Source: Leptospira semungkisensis
GTDB lineage: Bacteria; Spirochaetota; Leptospiria; Leptospirales; Leptospiraceae
Reading direction: 5' to 3'
Assembly (NCBI RefSeq): GCF_004770055.1
Contig: NZ_RQEP01000010.1
Coordinates: 62,001-126,000 of the forward strand
DNA: 64,000 nt
This document shows, in pieces, positions 36,778 through 46,243 of the stretch. Positions within the stretch are counted from its first letter, which is position 1; every line of letters begins with the position of its first letter. The translations under genes were made by a program, and so were the position numbers. Below the pieces are notes generated by a model. That model was given only the letters and a program-made list of their open reading frames with translations, was not told where the DNA came from and did not search any database.

Positions 36778-37412
36778 TGCTCGAAGAGAGTCTCCATTTC
36801 CAACCAATCGATTTGGTTGAAAACGGGAAGGCAAAGGAAGGCCTCCTGAGCCAGTTCGTATCTTCCTTCTCGGATCAAGATCTGAGTCAGTTTCTGGGAT
36901 AAGGAGATCAAAAAGAGAACATCGCCGGAAGCATAATCAACCTGATCCTTGGTTAGAGTCTTTGCTCCCCAATCCGAGGATTGGTTTTTCTTATCCAAAA
37001 CTTCGTCAAAGAATTCTCGGATCAGATCCTTGAGTCCGTGCCTATCAGTATATGTGCGTGCCAATTTAGAAGCGATCTTTGTACAGAAGACTCCCTTAGT
37101 AGCAATTCCAAGTCGATAACGTAAAAATAATGTATCCATCCTAGCAAAATGGAATACTTTCACGATCTCCGGATTTTCGAATAATTGCTTGAGACGAGGA
37201 GCATCCTTTTGGTCAGGCAGGATCTGCACAAGACTCACTCGATTCTTAGAATCACAGATCTGGACCACGCAAAGACGGTCCCTTCTAGGATTCAAACCCA
37301 TCATTTCGCAATCCACAGATAAATGATCGTCTGCAAGATATTCCTTGAATCTTTCTTCAGAAAGATCTCCCGGAAATAGATCGGGTTTTGTAGTCGGTCT
37401 GTTGGATGCCAT
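36774..37412 (-). CDS. Ribonuclease D-like 3'-5' exonuclease (DEDDy)
   Basis: 212 aa. The DEDDy catalytic set is complete: Asp34 and Glu36 (SVDCEMMGL), Asp93 (FHFARMD) and Tyr160/Asp164 (YASGD). Only the exonuclease domain is present; the HRDC domains of full RNase D are missing, making it about half the usual length. Short proteins of this kind occur in many bacteria and probably trim structured RNA. Its stop is coupled to the radA start, and it diverges from the galactosidase gene. Confidence 0.85.
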   Translation of the reverse strand: MASNRPTTKPDLFPGDLSEERFKEYLADDHLSVDCEMMGLNPRRDRLCVVQICDSKNRVSLVQILPDQKDAPRLKQLFENPEIVKVFHFARMDTLFLRYRLGIATKGVFCTKIASKLARTYTDRHGLKDLIREFFDEVLDKKNQSSDWGAKTLTKDQVDYASGDVLFLISLSQKLTQILIREGRYELAQEAFLCLPVFNQIDWLEMETLFEH

Positions 37413-37519
37413 AAAGCCAAAATAATGAGAATCGGATCTACGGTCCGCAAGAAAAGTCCGTTTTCCTTCCTGGTTTTTTTCCTTTTCTATCTTTGGAAGA
37501 TGGAAACCATCGTCATAAA

Positions 37520-39445
37520 ATGAAAGCTATTCTCCGCACTCGTATCTACGAAGAAGAACGAAAATCACAATTCCAATTTGCTCCCGGGAAATCCGAAAGC
37601 CTAAGCGATTGTGGGAACTATAAGTTTTATTTTAAATTAGTAAAATCTGCCGGAAAATCCACGTATTCTCCCGTATTAGAATGGATCGCTGAGCGCAGAC
37701 CACAAGCAGGCTTGGAACTCTTGACCTTAGAGTGGGAACTTCCCTCTCACGAGATCAAGGAAGGAAGGATCTTTCGCCATGGATACCAATCCTGGAGTCT
37801 CTCCGCTTCCGAAGATCTGAAGGATCCGGACTTTTCTCCTAAGCTTTCCTTCTTACAATATTCCCAAGAAAACATTTATTCGGAACATGCAGCAGAACCT
37901 GGCAACTGGATCTCGGAGGCTTATGTTCTACTTCTTCCAAAAGAAGAAGGAAGCAAATATTTCGCGGGAGCGATCTCTAAAGGAGAAGAAGGAGTCAAAT
38001 TCAAGATTATCACCAATCCTTCTTCCAAGAAAACGAACTCAGAAATTCTGACGGGAGATATCAGAGTAGTTTATGATTTCTTTCGCTTTGAAGATTTTAA
38101 AGGAAATAAACTCGCACTCACTCAAATCCGCGTTTCCAGATTCACTGGAGAAGAAGCTGTCTTCTTAAAGAGCTATTTTGCTGAACTAGGCAAAAACCTA
38201 AAAGTGAAACTTCCGGAGACACCTGTGCCCACGGGTTGGTGCTCTTGGTATCACTATTATACTAAGATTTCCGAAAAGATTATATTACAAAATTTGAAAG
38301 AACTTAGGAGCAAGAATCTCGGCCTGAAAGTATTTCAGATCGACGACGGATACCAAAAAGAGATCGGGGATTGGTTGGAAACAAACGATCGTTTTCCTGG
38401 TGGGATGGGATTATTATCCGATGCGATCCAATCCGAAAAGTTGATCCCTGGGATCTGGCTTGCTCCTTTCTTAGTCCGCAAAAAATCCAAATTCTTTCAG
38501 AAATTCCCGGAAGCAGTCTTGAAAGATAGAGATGGCAATCCAGTCCCAGCACTCTGGAATCCACTTTGGGGAGCAGACTATACCTACACTTTAGATGTGA
38601 CCCATCCTGCCTCTAAGGAATTTCTCACGAATGTGATCCGCACCTTTGTAAAAGAATACGGATACAAATATTTGAAATTGGACTTCTTGTATTCTGCTCT
38701 TCTTCCCGGTTGGACCTACGATAGAGATCTTTCTCCTCATACTCGTTACATGGAGGCAATTCGTCTCATCCGAAAGGCGGCAGGTAAGGATGTATTTTTG
38801 CTTGGCTGCGGAGCGCCGATGCTTCCCTCTATCGGGCTCTTCGATGCGATGAGAATTTCCTGCGATGTAGCGCCTTTCTGGTATAGAGAAAAAGTAAGGA
38901 TCCTTGCCAAGGATAGGAACGGACTCTGCACGGAAAGAGCACTGATCAACGATATCACTCGTTCTTCGATGCACAGAACTCTCTGGCTGAATGATCCGGA
39001 CTGTTTATTGGTCCGCCAAAAGAAGAATAAGATGACCGAAGGCCAGACCAAGATCATGGCGAATATCATGTCCGTTTCTGGAGGAATGCTATTCGTATCC
39101 GACGAGCTTGCACTTCTGAGCAAGGAGAGACAGGCCCTTCTGCAGAAGGCCTTGAACTTGCAGGCAAAATGCCGTACTAAGACCCCTCTTCCTATCGGTT
39201 TGGGTCCAGAGTTTTTTCCGAATGCGATGTACAATCCTGCAGGATTCCTAGGTATTTGGAATCCAAGCGATGAGAAGAAGGAGATCCAACTTTCTCTCTT
39301 CTTTCCTTGGGATAAAAAAAATACGGTGGATTACTGGACTGGAGAAACTCCGAAGTCTCTGGAAATAGATTCTAGAAAAAAATTATTACAAATTACCCTA
39401 GAGCCTTGGTCTACGGTGACCCTTCATTCCGGAAAACAAAGTTGA
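37520..39445 (+). CDS. GH36 alpha-galactosidase-like glycoside hydrolase
   Basis: About 641 aa from the ATG at 37520; a TTG at 37493 would add nine residues, and neither has a strong SD. In the numbering from 37493, the (beta/alpha)8 barrel has TGWCSWYHYY (247-256), FQIDDGYQ (281-288), the nucleophile Asp397 in YLKLDFLYS, and the acid/base Asp458 in RISCDV. An N-terminal beta-sandwich precedes the barrel. There is no signal peptide, so the enzyme is cytoplasmic and would release alpha-galactosyl or related residues. It stands alone, without a sugar transporter. Confidence 0.88.
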   Translation: MKAILRTRIYEEERKSQFQFAPGKSESLSDCGNYKFYFKLVKSAGKSTYSPVLEWIAERRPQAGLELLTLEWELPSHEIKEGRIFRHGYQSWSLSASEDLKDPDFSPKLSFLQYSQENIYSEHAAEPGNWISEAYVLLLPKEEGSKYFAGAISKGEEGVKFKIITNPSSKKTNSEILTGDIRVVYDFFRFEDFKGNKLALTQIRVSRFTGEEAVFLKSYFAELGKNLKVKLPETPVPTGWCSWYHYYTKISEKIILQNLKELRSKNLGLKVFQIDDGYQKEIGDWLETNDRFPGGMGLLSDAIQSEKLIPGIWLAPFLVRKKSKFFQKFPEAVLKDRDGNPVPALWNPLWGADYTYTLDVTHPASKEFLTNVIRTFVKEYGYKYLKLDFLYSALLPGWTYDRDLSPHTRYMEAIRLIRKAAGKDVFLLGCGAPMLPSIGLFDAMRISCDVAPFWYREKVRILAKDRNGLCTERALINDITRSSMHRTLWLNDPDCLLVRQKKNKMTEGQTKIMANIMSVSGGMLFVSDELALLSKERQALLQKALNLQAKCRTKTPLPIGLGPEFFPNAMYNPAGFLGIWNPSDEKKEIQLSLFFPWDKKNTVDYWTGETPKSLEIDSRKKLLQITLEPWSTVTLHSGKQS

Positions 39446-39536
39446 CTCTCTTTGAATTTAACTTCAAAATTGGCCCGGCGTGCCTGAAACATTCTTCTCT
39501 GTTTAAAACGAGAAAGGGCCGCCAAGAGGTATATCA

Positions 39537-40007
39537 ATGAAGTATTTCCAAAAAGTCCTAGGAGTGAGCGTGCTTTTACTCGGCCTTGTCGGGTTTCAAA
39601 ACTGTTTCATCTTAGACATCATCACTTCCACTTCTCAATCGATTTCTAAATCTTCGGATTCCTTGGATAGCATTTCCAAATCCATTATTTCGGTCCTATC
39701 TTCTGTATCTTCTTCTTCGGCAGACAAGGCGGCTCAGAAGAAAGTTTACCAAAAAGAAGTGGAGACTCTGACACTATTCCATCTTCAAAATGGACCTTCT
39801 TCTGAATTCAGATCCGATCTAGCAGAAATCGCTGCTAAGAATGGAGTCATCAACTGGAGAAGTTCCGAAGACACATACGTTTCTATCGGAAGAGGACTTA
39901 AGAAAGCAGGGATCAGCGACGAGCAGTTCAAGAATTTCGCGGCACCAATCGCAAATTCCCGCCCTTCTTTTGCAAAGGCATTAGAGAAAGGTTATCTTTC
40001 TCTCTAA
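39537..40007 (+). CDS. Small lipoprotein, unknown function
   Basis: 156 aa with AAGAGG about 7 nt before the ATG. The signal ends GFQNC, giving Cys23 as the lipidation site. A Ser-rich stretch (residues 31-66) follows, then a helical domain with QFKNFAAPIANSRPSFAKA. It is one nucleotide upstream of the DUF4105 gene, so the two are surely co-expressed. Confidence 0.75.
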   Translation: MKYFQKVLGVSVLLLGLVGFQNCFILDIITSTSQSISKSSDSLDSISKSIISVLSSVSSSSADKAAQKKVYQKEVETLTLFHLQNGPSSEFRSDLAEIAAKNGVINWRSSEDTYVSIGRGLKKAGISDEQFKNFAAPIANSRPSFAKALEKGYLSL

Positions 40008-40008
40008 T

Positions 40009-41877
40009 TTGAAACGTTCTTTTTTTTCACGGCTTGGATTCCCAAGCCGTGTATGCATTCTATTCTCTTTCATTCTTCCTTTTTCTTCTCTTTTATCCCA
40101 AGATCCCAGTTTCGATTTCATCTATGTGGATGCGAATACAGGACAATCTAGCGGAGGACATTCCGCAGTCCGGATGGAAGATACAGTATTTCATTTTCAA
40201 TTTTATCCGGACGGGATTTTTAGAATCGTAAAAGAATCCTACGATCGATTTTCTTATTCTTATAATATTTATTCCAATCGAACGAGTAAGATCGCAAAGA
40301 TCCAAATGTCGGAAGCGGAATTGGAAAAAATCCGAGACGGATTTGAAAAAGTATCCGTAATCCAATTCAAACACTTAAAAAATTTAGAATCTATTCGAAG
40401 AGATCTTTCCTTTTTAAAAGAGATCTCCGAACCGAATAAAAGCATCCGCATCAAAAGTCTCGGCTACTTTCAAGAAGGAAACCGCTCCGATATCTTACTA
40501 AAACTAAGAGAGGAATTGGATCGCAAAAAGGGAAAGGGATGGTTAGGAAAGATCAGATCGGAACTCAAATCGGAATTATCCAATTCCGTTTTGGAGAAAA
40601 AATTCGAGATCTCTTCTCTTCTTCCCAAAGTGGAAGTAGGAACCTATCCTTTTTACAAGGGAGGAATTTCATCCTGGTTCATCCCAAAATTGGAAAAACT
40701 TTCCGTATTAGAGATCTTGGACGGAGAATTCCGATTAAACCAAGATACAGTGTTTAGCTCTGCATCTTATCCTCTATCTCCCGAAGAGAAACTGAAATTA
40801 ACCGTTTTAAAAGATTCTATTTTCGCCTCTGTTGTAGATCTACTCGAAGAAGATGCGCCTGATTGGGGACATCCTGCAATCGTAAATCTTGCCAGGTTGC
40901 TCGTCTTAGAAAAGAGTATAGAATCCGGAAAACTTCACTATCTCATTTCTTTTCCGGATACTTCAGACTCTATCTCTCCAGAAGTATTCAAAGAACATAA
41001 AGAATTTGTAAAACAAAGTCAAAAGGTCCTTTTGGAAGCTGCTAAGAATTTCAGGGACGATATTTTCAAGAACGAATCCATCTCCGAAGAGGATTATCAG
41101 ATCCTGGAGGACTTAGAGAATCGAGATTGGGAACTCAGAACGGGAATGCAAAGAGGAATTTCTATCCGAAATACCTTTGAAAAATTATCCCCCGATCTGA
41201 GCGGAACATTCCTGTATTCTTTTCCAATTCCTGAAAAAGAGAATATAGACCTGCTCATCTCTCAGGCAGAAAAAAAAGAAGGAGAATATTACGATACCTT
41301 GAAGTTATTCTATAACTTTAAATTGGTTAGTAGAAATTGCACATCGGAGATTTTCGATGTGCTCAACTTCTCCCTAAACGAAAAAGAATATAGAGAAAGT
41401 TTAGGAGAAAGGATCAATCCTCATCGTTCTTTTTCCTTCATTCCTTTTGTAGCTTATGATACTATTCTCACAAATTGGCATGTAAAACATTTAGAGACCG
41501 AGTTTTCTTATCGGAAGTCGGAACTGAAAAAGATGTATAGTACGAATTCCGATATGTGGTATGTTTATTTTAGAGAATCCAATACTCTTACGTCTAGCGT
41601 TTATAGATCTAATGAGGATGATCCCTCTTTTCTATTTTTTACGGATGATCTTTTCTTACTGCGGCCTATTTATGGAGTAGCGAATCTAGGATGGGGTCTC
41701 GGAAATTCTATCTTAGGTATCTTTACTCTCCCCTTTGACAAGGGCAAAAGGATCCAAAACGGCCTTCAGTCCGCCTTCTTCTCCTTGCCTGAATTAGTAT
41801 TTTTTAATATTCGAAAAGGTTCCTTTCCGAACGCACCTAGTCGAAAGGCTCAAAAAGATTTAAAGACGGATCAATAG
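40009..41877 (+). CDS. DUF4105 (Lnb N-terminal-like) periplasmic protein
   Basis: 622 aa from a TTG one base after the lipoprotein stop. The signal peptide ends near residue 30. The DUF4105 core shows a conserved His in SSGGHSAVR (His51) and a Cys in SRNCTSEIF (Cys444), the pair expected for the papain-like fold of Lnb, an enzyme that acylates lipoprotein N-termini in some Gram-positive bacteria. The two are separated by about 390 residues, with a long helical insertion. A run of eight A lies near 41273. The last 18 nt overlap the convergent REC-PP2C gene. The family match is reasonable; the activity in a bacterium with Lnt is uncertain. Confidence 0.65.
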   Translation: MKRSFFSRLGFPSRVCILFSFILPFSSLLSQDPSFDFIYVDANTGQSSGGHSAVRMEDTVFHFQFYPDGIFRIVKESYDRFSYSYNIYSNRTSKIAKIQMSEAELEKIRDGFEKVSVIQFKHLKNLESIRRDLSFLKEISEPNKSIRIKSLGYFQEGNRSDILLKLREELDRKKGKGWLGKIRSELKSELSNSVLEKKFEISSLLPKVEVGTYPFYKGGISSWFIPKLEKLSVLEILDGEFRLNQDTVFSSASYPLSPEEKLKLTVLKDSIFASVVDLLEEDAPDWGHPAIVNLARLLVLEKSIESGKLHYLISFPDTSDSISPEVFKEHKEFVKQSQKVLLEAAKNFRDDIFKNESISEEDYQILEDLENRDWELRTGMQRGISIRNTFEKLSPDLSGTFLYSFPIPEKENIDLLISQAEKKEGEYYDTLKLFYNFKLVSRNCTSEIFDVLNFSLNEKEYRESLGERINPHRSFSFIPFVAYDTILTNWHVKHLETEFSYRKSELKKMYSTNSDMWYVYFRESNTLTSSVYRSNEDDPSFLFFTDDLFLLRPIYGVANLGWGLGNSILGIFTLPFDKGKRIQNGLQSAFFSLPELVFFNIRKGSFPNAPSRKAQKDLKTDQ

Positions 41878-42963
41878 ATAACTGGAATCGTCCCTGAATT
41901 CGCGAGTAGGTAGACTCACCTTCGTAAAAGAACGGATCGCATCTTGGAATTCCGGGATCCCCTGGCCTTTTTTTCGGATCTCTTCTAATTCTCCGAAGAG
42001 TGGACTGGAAAGATTATTCAATAACCCGTCGCTGTATAGGAAAAGAATATCTCCTTCTTGGTATGGGATCTCATGAGATTCAAATTCAAGGGAGTCCATA
42101 ATACCTAAAAGTTGTCCCGACTTTTCATTCAATAGCAACTGGCCGGAAGATTGATACAGCACAGGGAATGGGTGCCCTCCCCTTGCGTAGGTGAGAGTTT
42201 TTTTGTCCAAGTGAACGATTGCGACAGCAGCAGTCAAACTATGGGTTCCGATCTCCTGGGACAATTCTATATTCATTCTTTTTAATATATGAGAAGGATC
42301 CGCTTGTTCCTTATAAGCCTCTCTTGCAATGCTAGTCATCAAGAGTCCGATCAATCCGGAAGTAACGCCATGATCCTCTATATCTCCTAATAGCACTAGC
42401 AAATTGTCACCAACGCGGGAAAGAACATAGAAATCCCCGCTCACGAAGGAGGCAGGAATATTGTCCACGGCTACTTCCAAAGGAGAAAGATCTGGAACAG
42501 AGAGGATCTTTCTCTGGATCTTAGAGGCAAGTCTTAGATCTCTTAGGATACTTTCGTCCCTCGCCTCTTTCTCTTTTAACAAAGTATAATAGTCCAAGGC
42601 TCTCTGGACTGCAATCCGAACGGTTTGCAATGAAAACGGCTTAAGCAAGAAATCGGAAGCCTTATGAGTGAGAGAGGTCACCACATTATTGATATCCCTT
42701 TCTCCGGTCATCATAATGACCTGAGTAGCTGGATTCAGATTTTTGAAATAAGGAAGTACATCCAGACCGCTTGTCCTAGGCATGTGGATGTCCAGAAATA
42801 CGATCGGATTGGATTCCTTTTCGAAATATTCCTTACCCTTGTCTACTGAATCGAAAAAAGTAGAATTATAACCTAATTTAGAGAGCAAAACTTCAAGAGC
42901 TTCTCCCACATCCCGATCGTCATCTATGATCAAAATTTCAGGCTTAATCGTAATTGATGTCAT
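41860..42963 (-). CDS. Response regulator with PP2C (RsbU/SpoIIE-type) phosphatase output
   Basis: 367 aa. The REC domain (7-125) has Asp14/Asp15, phospho-acceptor Asp58 (VFLDIHMPR) and Lys108 (LLKPFS). A helical linker leads to a PP2C domain (about 150-367) with metal-binding aspartates in SGDFY, GDIEDHG, YSDGLL and DDSSY. Proteins of this type dephosphorylate STAS anti-sigma antagonists when the REC domain is phosphorylated, so the two STAS proteins in this window are candidate substrates. The ATG follows the stop of the upstream orphan with no gap. Its 3' end overlaps the convergent DUF4105 gene. Confidence 0.92.
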   Translation of the reverse strand: MTSITIKPEILIIDDDRDVGEALEVLLSKLGYNSTFFDSVDKGKEYFEKESNPIVFLDIHMPRTSGLDVLPYFKNLNPATQVIMMTGERDINNVVTSLTHKASDFLLKPFSLQTVRIAVQRALDYYTLLKEKEARDESILRDLRLASKIQRKILSVPDLSPLEVAVDNIPASFVSGDFYVLSRVGDNLLVLLGDIEDHGVTSGLIGLLMTSIAREAYKEQADPSHILKRMNIELSQEIGTHSLTAAVAIVHLDKKTLTYARGGHPFPVLYQSSGQLLLNEKSGQLLGIMDSLEFESHEIPYQEGDILFLYSDGLLNNLSSPLFGELEEIRKKGQGIPEFQDAIRSFTKVSLPTREFRDDSSYLLIRL

Positions 42964-43782
42964 CTACTCGATCCTAGAAAATTCCCTGGTTTTGGAAATT
43001 CTGGCAACCATAGAATCATAGTGTTCGTCAAACAAGGATTTTTCGAGGTACGAATTTGTACAGGAAACCATTTCCCCGTAGGTCCAAGTGTACGGCTGAG
43101 AAGAATCCCGATCTAGAATTTTTCCAGAGTGGATCGCTCCGGAAAGAGAGCGAAGGTTTTCTTTTTTAAAACATCTGAGCATCGCTCTAAATTCTCCCTC
43201 TTTCTCTTCCGATAAGAATCTGAAATTTTTGTGAAATAATACTGCATCGTGGAAATATTCCGGAATATTGAAGGCTCCTGCGGCTCCCATCTTTCCGGAA
43301 AGCAATCGAATGAAATGGGTGATCTCATTCATAATGTTCAGCCCAGGGTATTCTTGGCCTTCGAATAACTTCTTCTTATCGCCTAACTTGCCCAAGCGAA
43401 CGTTTTGGCTCAAAAGCCAATCTATATAGATCATCGGAAAAGACTGTCCGATCTTTTTAAAAAGAAAATCGGAGAATTTCAAACGCATGTGGACCAGGAT
43501 CTCTTTCTCTTCCGTTTTGATAAAGATCCGATTGTCCACTTCCGAAATGCCATGGATCTCTACTTGGGTCTTTTGGAACCCTCTCATAGAAAGCATCTCG
43601 AACATGCCGGATTCTTGTAGGAGCTCCTCCACTTCTTTTGAGGAGAAGCGATTGAATAGAGTATCCTCGATACCTAAATGAGTCTTGAATTCTCGATTTA
43701 CATCGATCAAACCCAATGCCTCTGGATCGATATAGCTCTGGCCTGCGGGGGCCTTGTCTGAACCGGAAAATATACTCATCAC
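42964..43782 (-). CDS. Uncharacterised cytoplasmic protein
   Basis: 272 aa (GTG at 43782 or the next codon, ATG at 43779). It has no signal, no membrane helix and no domain I recognise. The first 115 residues look beta-rich (TQVEIHGISEVDNRIFIKT), the rest helical. It shares its first base with the stop of the deacetylase-like gene and abuts the REC-PP2C gene, so it is fixed between two enzymes and may be a sensory or adaptor part of that signalling unit. Confidence 0.65.
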   Translation of the reverse strand: MMSIFSGSDKAPAGQSYIDPEALGLIDVNREFKTHLGIEDTLFNRFSSKEVEELLQESGMFEMLSMRGFQKTQVEIHGISEVDNRIFIKTEEKEILVHMRLKFSDFLFKKIGQSFPMIYIDWLLSQNVRLGKLGDKKKLFEGQEYPGLNIMNEITHFIRLLSGKMGAAGAFNIPEYFHDAVLFHKNFRFLSEEKEGEFRAMLRCFKKENLRSLSGAIHSGKILDRDSSQPYTWTYGEMVSCTNSYLEKSLFDEHYDSMVARISKTREFSRIE

Positions 43783-44714
43783 TAAATTAAAGAGGCGAAA
43801 ACCCGGATCGTATTGAAATGGATCCTGACCGTATCATGGAAGTTGCGAGCGTATCCGCCTGCCGGCATGATCACCACGGGAACATCCAAGGAATCGGCAA
43901 ATGCTTTCACCATCTTGTCTCTGTTCTTTAATCCTTCGAAAGTCAGTTTCAGATCGCCTAACGAATCGTCTTCGAAAGGATCTGCCCCGGCAAAATAGAA
44001 GATCAGATCTGGTTTAAATTCCGCTCGGATCTTCTCCAAACCTTCCGCCAAATAGGACATATATTGTTTATCCCCAGTGCCGTTGTCTAAGGGGATATCT
44101 AAATTCGACTTTTCTTTCTTCGGATATAAATCCTCTTGGTGCATCGAAAAAGTCCAAACGGAGTCATCATCTTGGAAAATTCTAGCGTTCCCGTTTCCTT
44201 GGTGAAGGTCCAGATCTATGAACAAAACCTTCTTCTCCGGATATTTTTTCAGATAAAGTTTCGTCGCAATCGCAGCATCATTCAAATAGCAGAAGCCTTC
44301 CGCTCTGTCCGGCATGCTATGATGGAAGCCACCGCCAATATGATACACATATTTATAATTCTCAGTCGTTTCTGCCGCGAGAATGGTTCCACCTACTCCC
44401 AAACAAAAACTTCTTACGATGGCTTGGTTGAGAGGAAGCTCCGAATACATGGTCCTGTCCGTGTATCTGAGATTCATAAAATCCGAAATAAATTCGGGAG
44501 TATGCACTAGACTCAGTTCTTCTTCTCCAACCGGAGCCGGTTGAAGCGCAGGCAAAGAAGAAAGTTTAGGATCTTCCTTGACTTGATTGTATATCATTGC
44601 GTATTTACGTGCGGGGAATACGTGAGGACCCAAATCCATATTGTATTCCGGATGATAAATTAATGCGAGCCGTTCTAACTGTTGTCGCAAGGGCGATTGC
44701 CTTTTTTTTCCCAA
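43782..44714 (-). CDS. Histone deacetylase-family zinc hydrolase
   Basis: About 310 aa from the TTG at 44714, chosen because GGAAGG lies 6 nt upstream and the domain begins soon after (LALIYHP). The ATG at 44789 would give 335 aa but has no SD and starts 3 bp from pyk. In the 335-aa numbering the class I/II HDAC motifs are HIGGGFHH (150-157), zinc ligands Asp194 and His196 (DLDLHQGNG), Asp270 (GAD) and catalytic Tyr313 (GGY). Bacterial members deacetylate acetyl-lysine, acetylpolyamines or acetoin-related substrates. The substrate here is unknown. Confidence 0.85.
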   Translation of the reverse strand: MGKKRQSPLRQQLERLALIYHPEYNMDLGPHVFPARKYAMIYNQVKEDPKLSSLPALQPAPVGEEELSLVHTPEFISDFMNLRYTDRTMYSELPLNQAIVRSFCLGVGGTILAAETTENYKYVYHIGGGFHHSMPDRAEGFCYLNDAAIATKLYLKKYPEKKVLFIDLDLHQGNGNARIFQDDDSVWTFSMHQEDLYPKKEKSNLDIPLDNGTGDKQYMSYLAEGLEKIRAEFKPDLIFYFAGADPFEDDSLGDLKLTFEGLKNRDKMVKAFADSLDVPVVIMPAGGYARNFHDTVRIHFNTIRVFASLI

Positions 44715-44791
44715 GCTTACCCTTCCGTTTCGCCCCGTAAAGAACGAAATCGCATTCTTAAATACGTCCAAATTTTCGGAGGTTCCCATAC

Positions 44792-46216
44792 ATGTTTAGC
44801 CCGGAAAAGAAAACGAAAATGGTCTGTACCATAGGTCCCTCATCCTCAGATGAAAATATTCTCACCGCACTTCTCCGCGCCGGGATGGACATCGCGAGGA
44901 TGAATTTCTCCCACGGAACTCACGAAGATCATAAGCAAGTCTTCCAAAAACTCCGCAAATGCGAATCCGAATCTGGAGTCCCTTTAGGGATCATGGCGGA
45001 TCTACAAGGTCCGAAGATCCGAACAGGAAAACTCCGAGTTCCCCAAGTCGAATTGGAAAAGGGGAATAAGATCAGACTCTTAGCGGACACGGAATATTTA
45101 GGTGATTCAGAAGCGATCGGAACCACCTATCCCGCTATGATCGAAGATCTTCGTCCCGGAGACAAACTTTTAGTCGATGACGGTAAACTCGTACTAGAAG
45201 TTGAATCCAAATCAAGCAAAGAAGCCGTATTAAAAGTTATAATCGGGGGAATTCTAAAAAGCAACAAAGGAATTAATTTGCCGGGCACCCCGATCTCCGC
45301 TCCTGCCCTTTCTGAAAAGGATCTTCTCGATCTGAAATTCGCTCTCAGCCTGGGAGTAGATTACGTCGCATTGAGTTTTGTACGAAGAGCCTCCGATCTA
45401 GAAATGGCCAGAGAGATCATGAGAGGGCATCAGACAGGATTGATTGCCAAGATAGAAAGACCGGAGGCGATCCGGAATATCGACGAAATTTTAGATGCCG
45501 CAGATGGGATCATGATCGCAAGAGGCGACTTGGGAGTCGAAATAGAAACGGAAAGAGTTCCGGTACTTCAAAAAGAGCTTATATACAAGGCGAATCGCGC
45601 TGGCAAGCCAGTGATCACAGCGACTCAAATGTTGGAGTCCATGGTGGACAATCCGAGACCTACAAGAGCAGAAGCAAGCGATGTAGCAAATGCAGTTATG
45701 GATGGAACCGACGCAGTCATGCTTTCGGGAGAGTCCGCCAGTGGAAAATATCCTGTAGAATCCGCAGAGATGATGGCAAAGATCTTAAGGGAAACGGAAA
45801 ACCTGGATCGCATCTATGAGATCCATTGGAATATTAAAAAATCCGAATTAGAGATCGAAAGAGCGGCCCTTGGTTCCGCAGCAAGAGAGATTGCTCATAG
45901 CATCCAGGCCAAGGCAATCGTCAACTTCACCCGAAGCGGTTATTCTGCATTAGTCACGTCCGAGATGAGGCCTAAGGTTCCAATCCTTTCCTTCACTCCA
46001 TACCTAGCGACAGCCAGAAAGATGAAATTGTATAGAGGAGTGCAACCTTACGTTATGCCCTTTATGGAAACCTTCTTTGACATGATCCGTTATATGGAAA
46101 CCAAGCTTCCAGAAGACGGGATGCTAGTCCAAGGAGATATAGTGGTCATTCTTTCCGGTGCGCCGGGAGGCGAGGCAAAATCCGTGGACTTCTTGCAGAT
46201 TTATAAAATCAAGTAG
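44792..46216 (+). CDS. pyk: Pyruvate kinase
   Basis: 474 aa, usual length. It converts phosphoenolpyruvate and ADP to pyruvate and ATP. KMVCTIGPSS at the N-terminus, MNFSHGTHEDH, the active-site segment GLIAKIERPEA, IARGDLGVE and ATQMLESM are all present. CGGAGG lies 10 nt before the ATG. It diverges from the deacetylase gene; with the corrected start of that gene 77 bp remain for two promoters. Confidence 0.97.
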   Translation: MFSPEKKTKMVCTIGPSSSDENILTALLRAGMDIARMNFSHGTHEDHKQVFQKLRKCESESGVPLGIMADLQGPKIRTGKLRVPQVELEKGNKIRLLADTEYLGDSEAIGTTYPAMIEDLRPGDKLLVDDGKLVLEVESKSSKEAVLKVIIGGILKSNKGINLPGTPISAPALSEKDLLDLKFALSLGVDYVALSFVRRASDLEMAREIMRGHQTGLIAKIERPEAIRNIDEILDAADGIMIARGDLGVEIETERVPVLQKELIYKANRAGKPVITATQMLESMVDNPRPTRAEASDVANAVMDGTDAVMLSGESASGKYPVESAEMMAKILRETENLDRIYEIHWNIKKSELEIERAALGSAAREIAHSIQAKAIVNFTRSGYSALVTSEMRPKVPILSFTPYLATARKMKLYRGVQPYVMPFMETFFDMIRYMETKLPEDGMLVQGDIVVILSGAPGGEAKSVDFLQIYKIK

Positions 46217-46243
46217 ATCCTCATATTGAATACATATGAGGAT
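46217..46243 (+). promoter_or_regulatory. Perfect inverted repeat that pairs the SD of the next gene
   Basis: ATCCTCATAT (46217-46226), a 7-nt loop and ATATGAGGAT (46234-46243) form a perfect 10-bp stem. It begins right after the pyk stop. The right arm contains GAGG, the SD of the gene starting at 46249. There is no T tract, so it is unlikely to be a terminator. Six of ten pairs are A-T, so the stem would be only moderately stable. Confidence 0.75.

Noticed and set aside
37500..37523. Eight-codon mini-frame ending in ATGA at the galactosidase start
   Set aside because: It looks like a leader peptide, but it has no proper SD spacing and can arise by chance; kept only as a curiosity.
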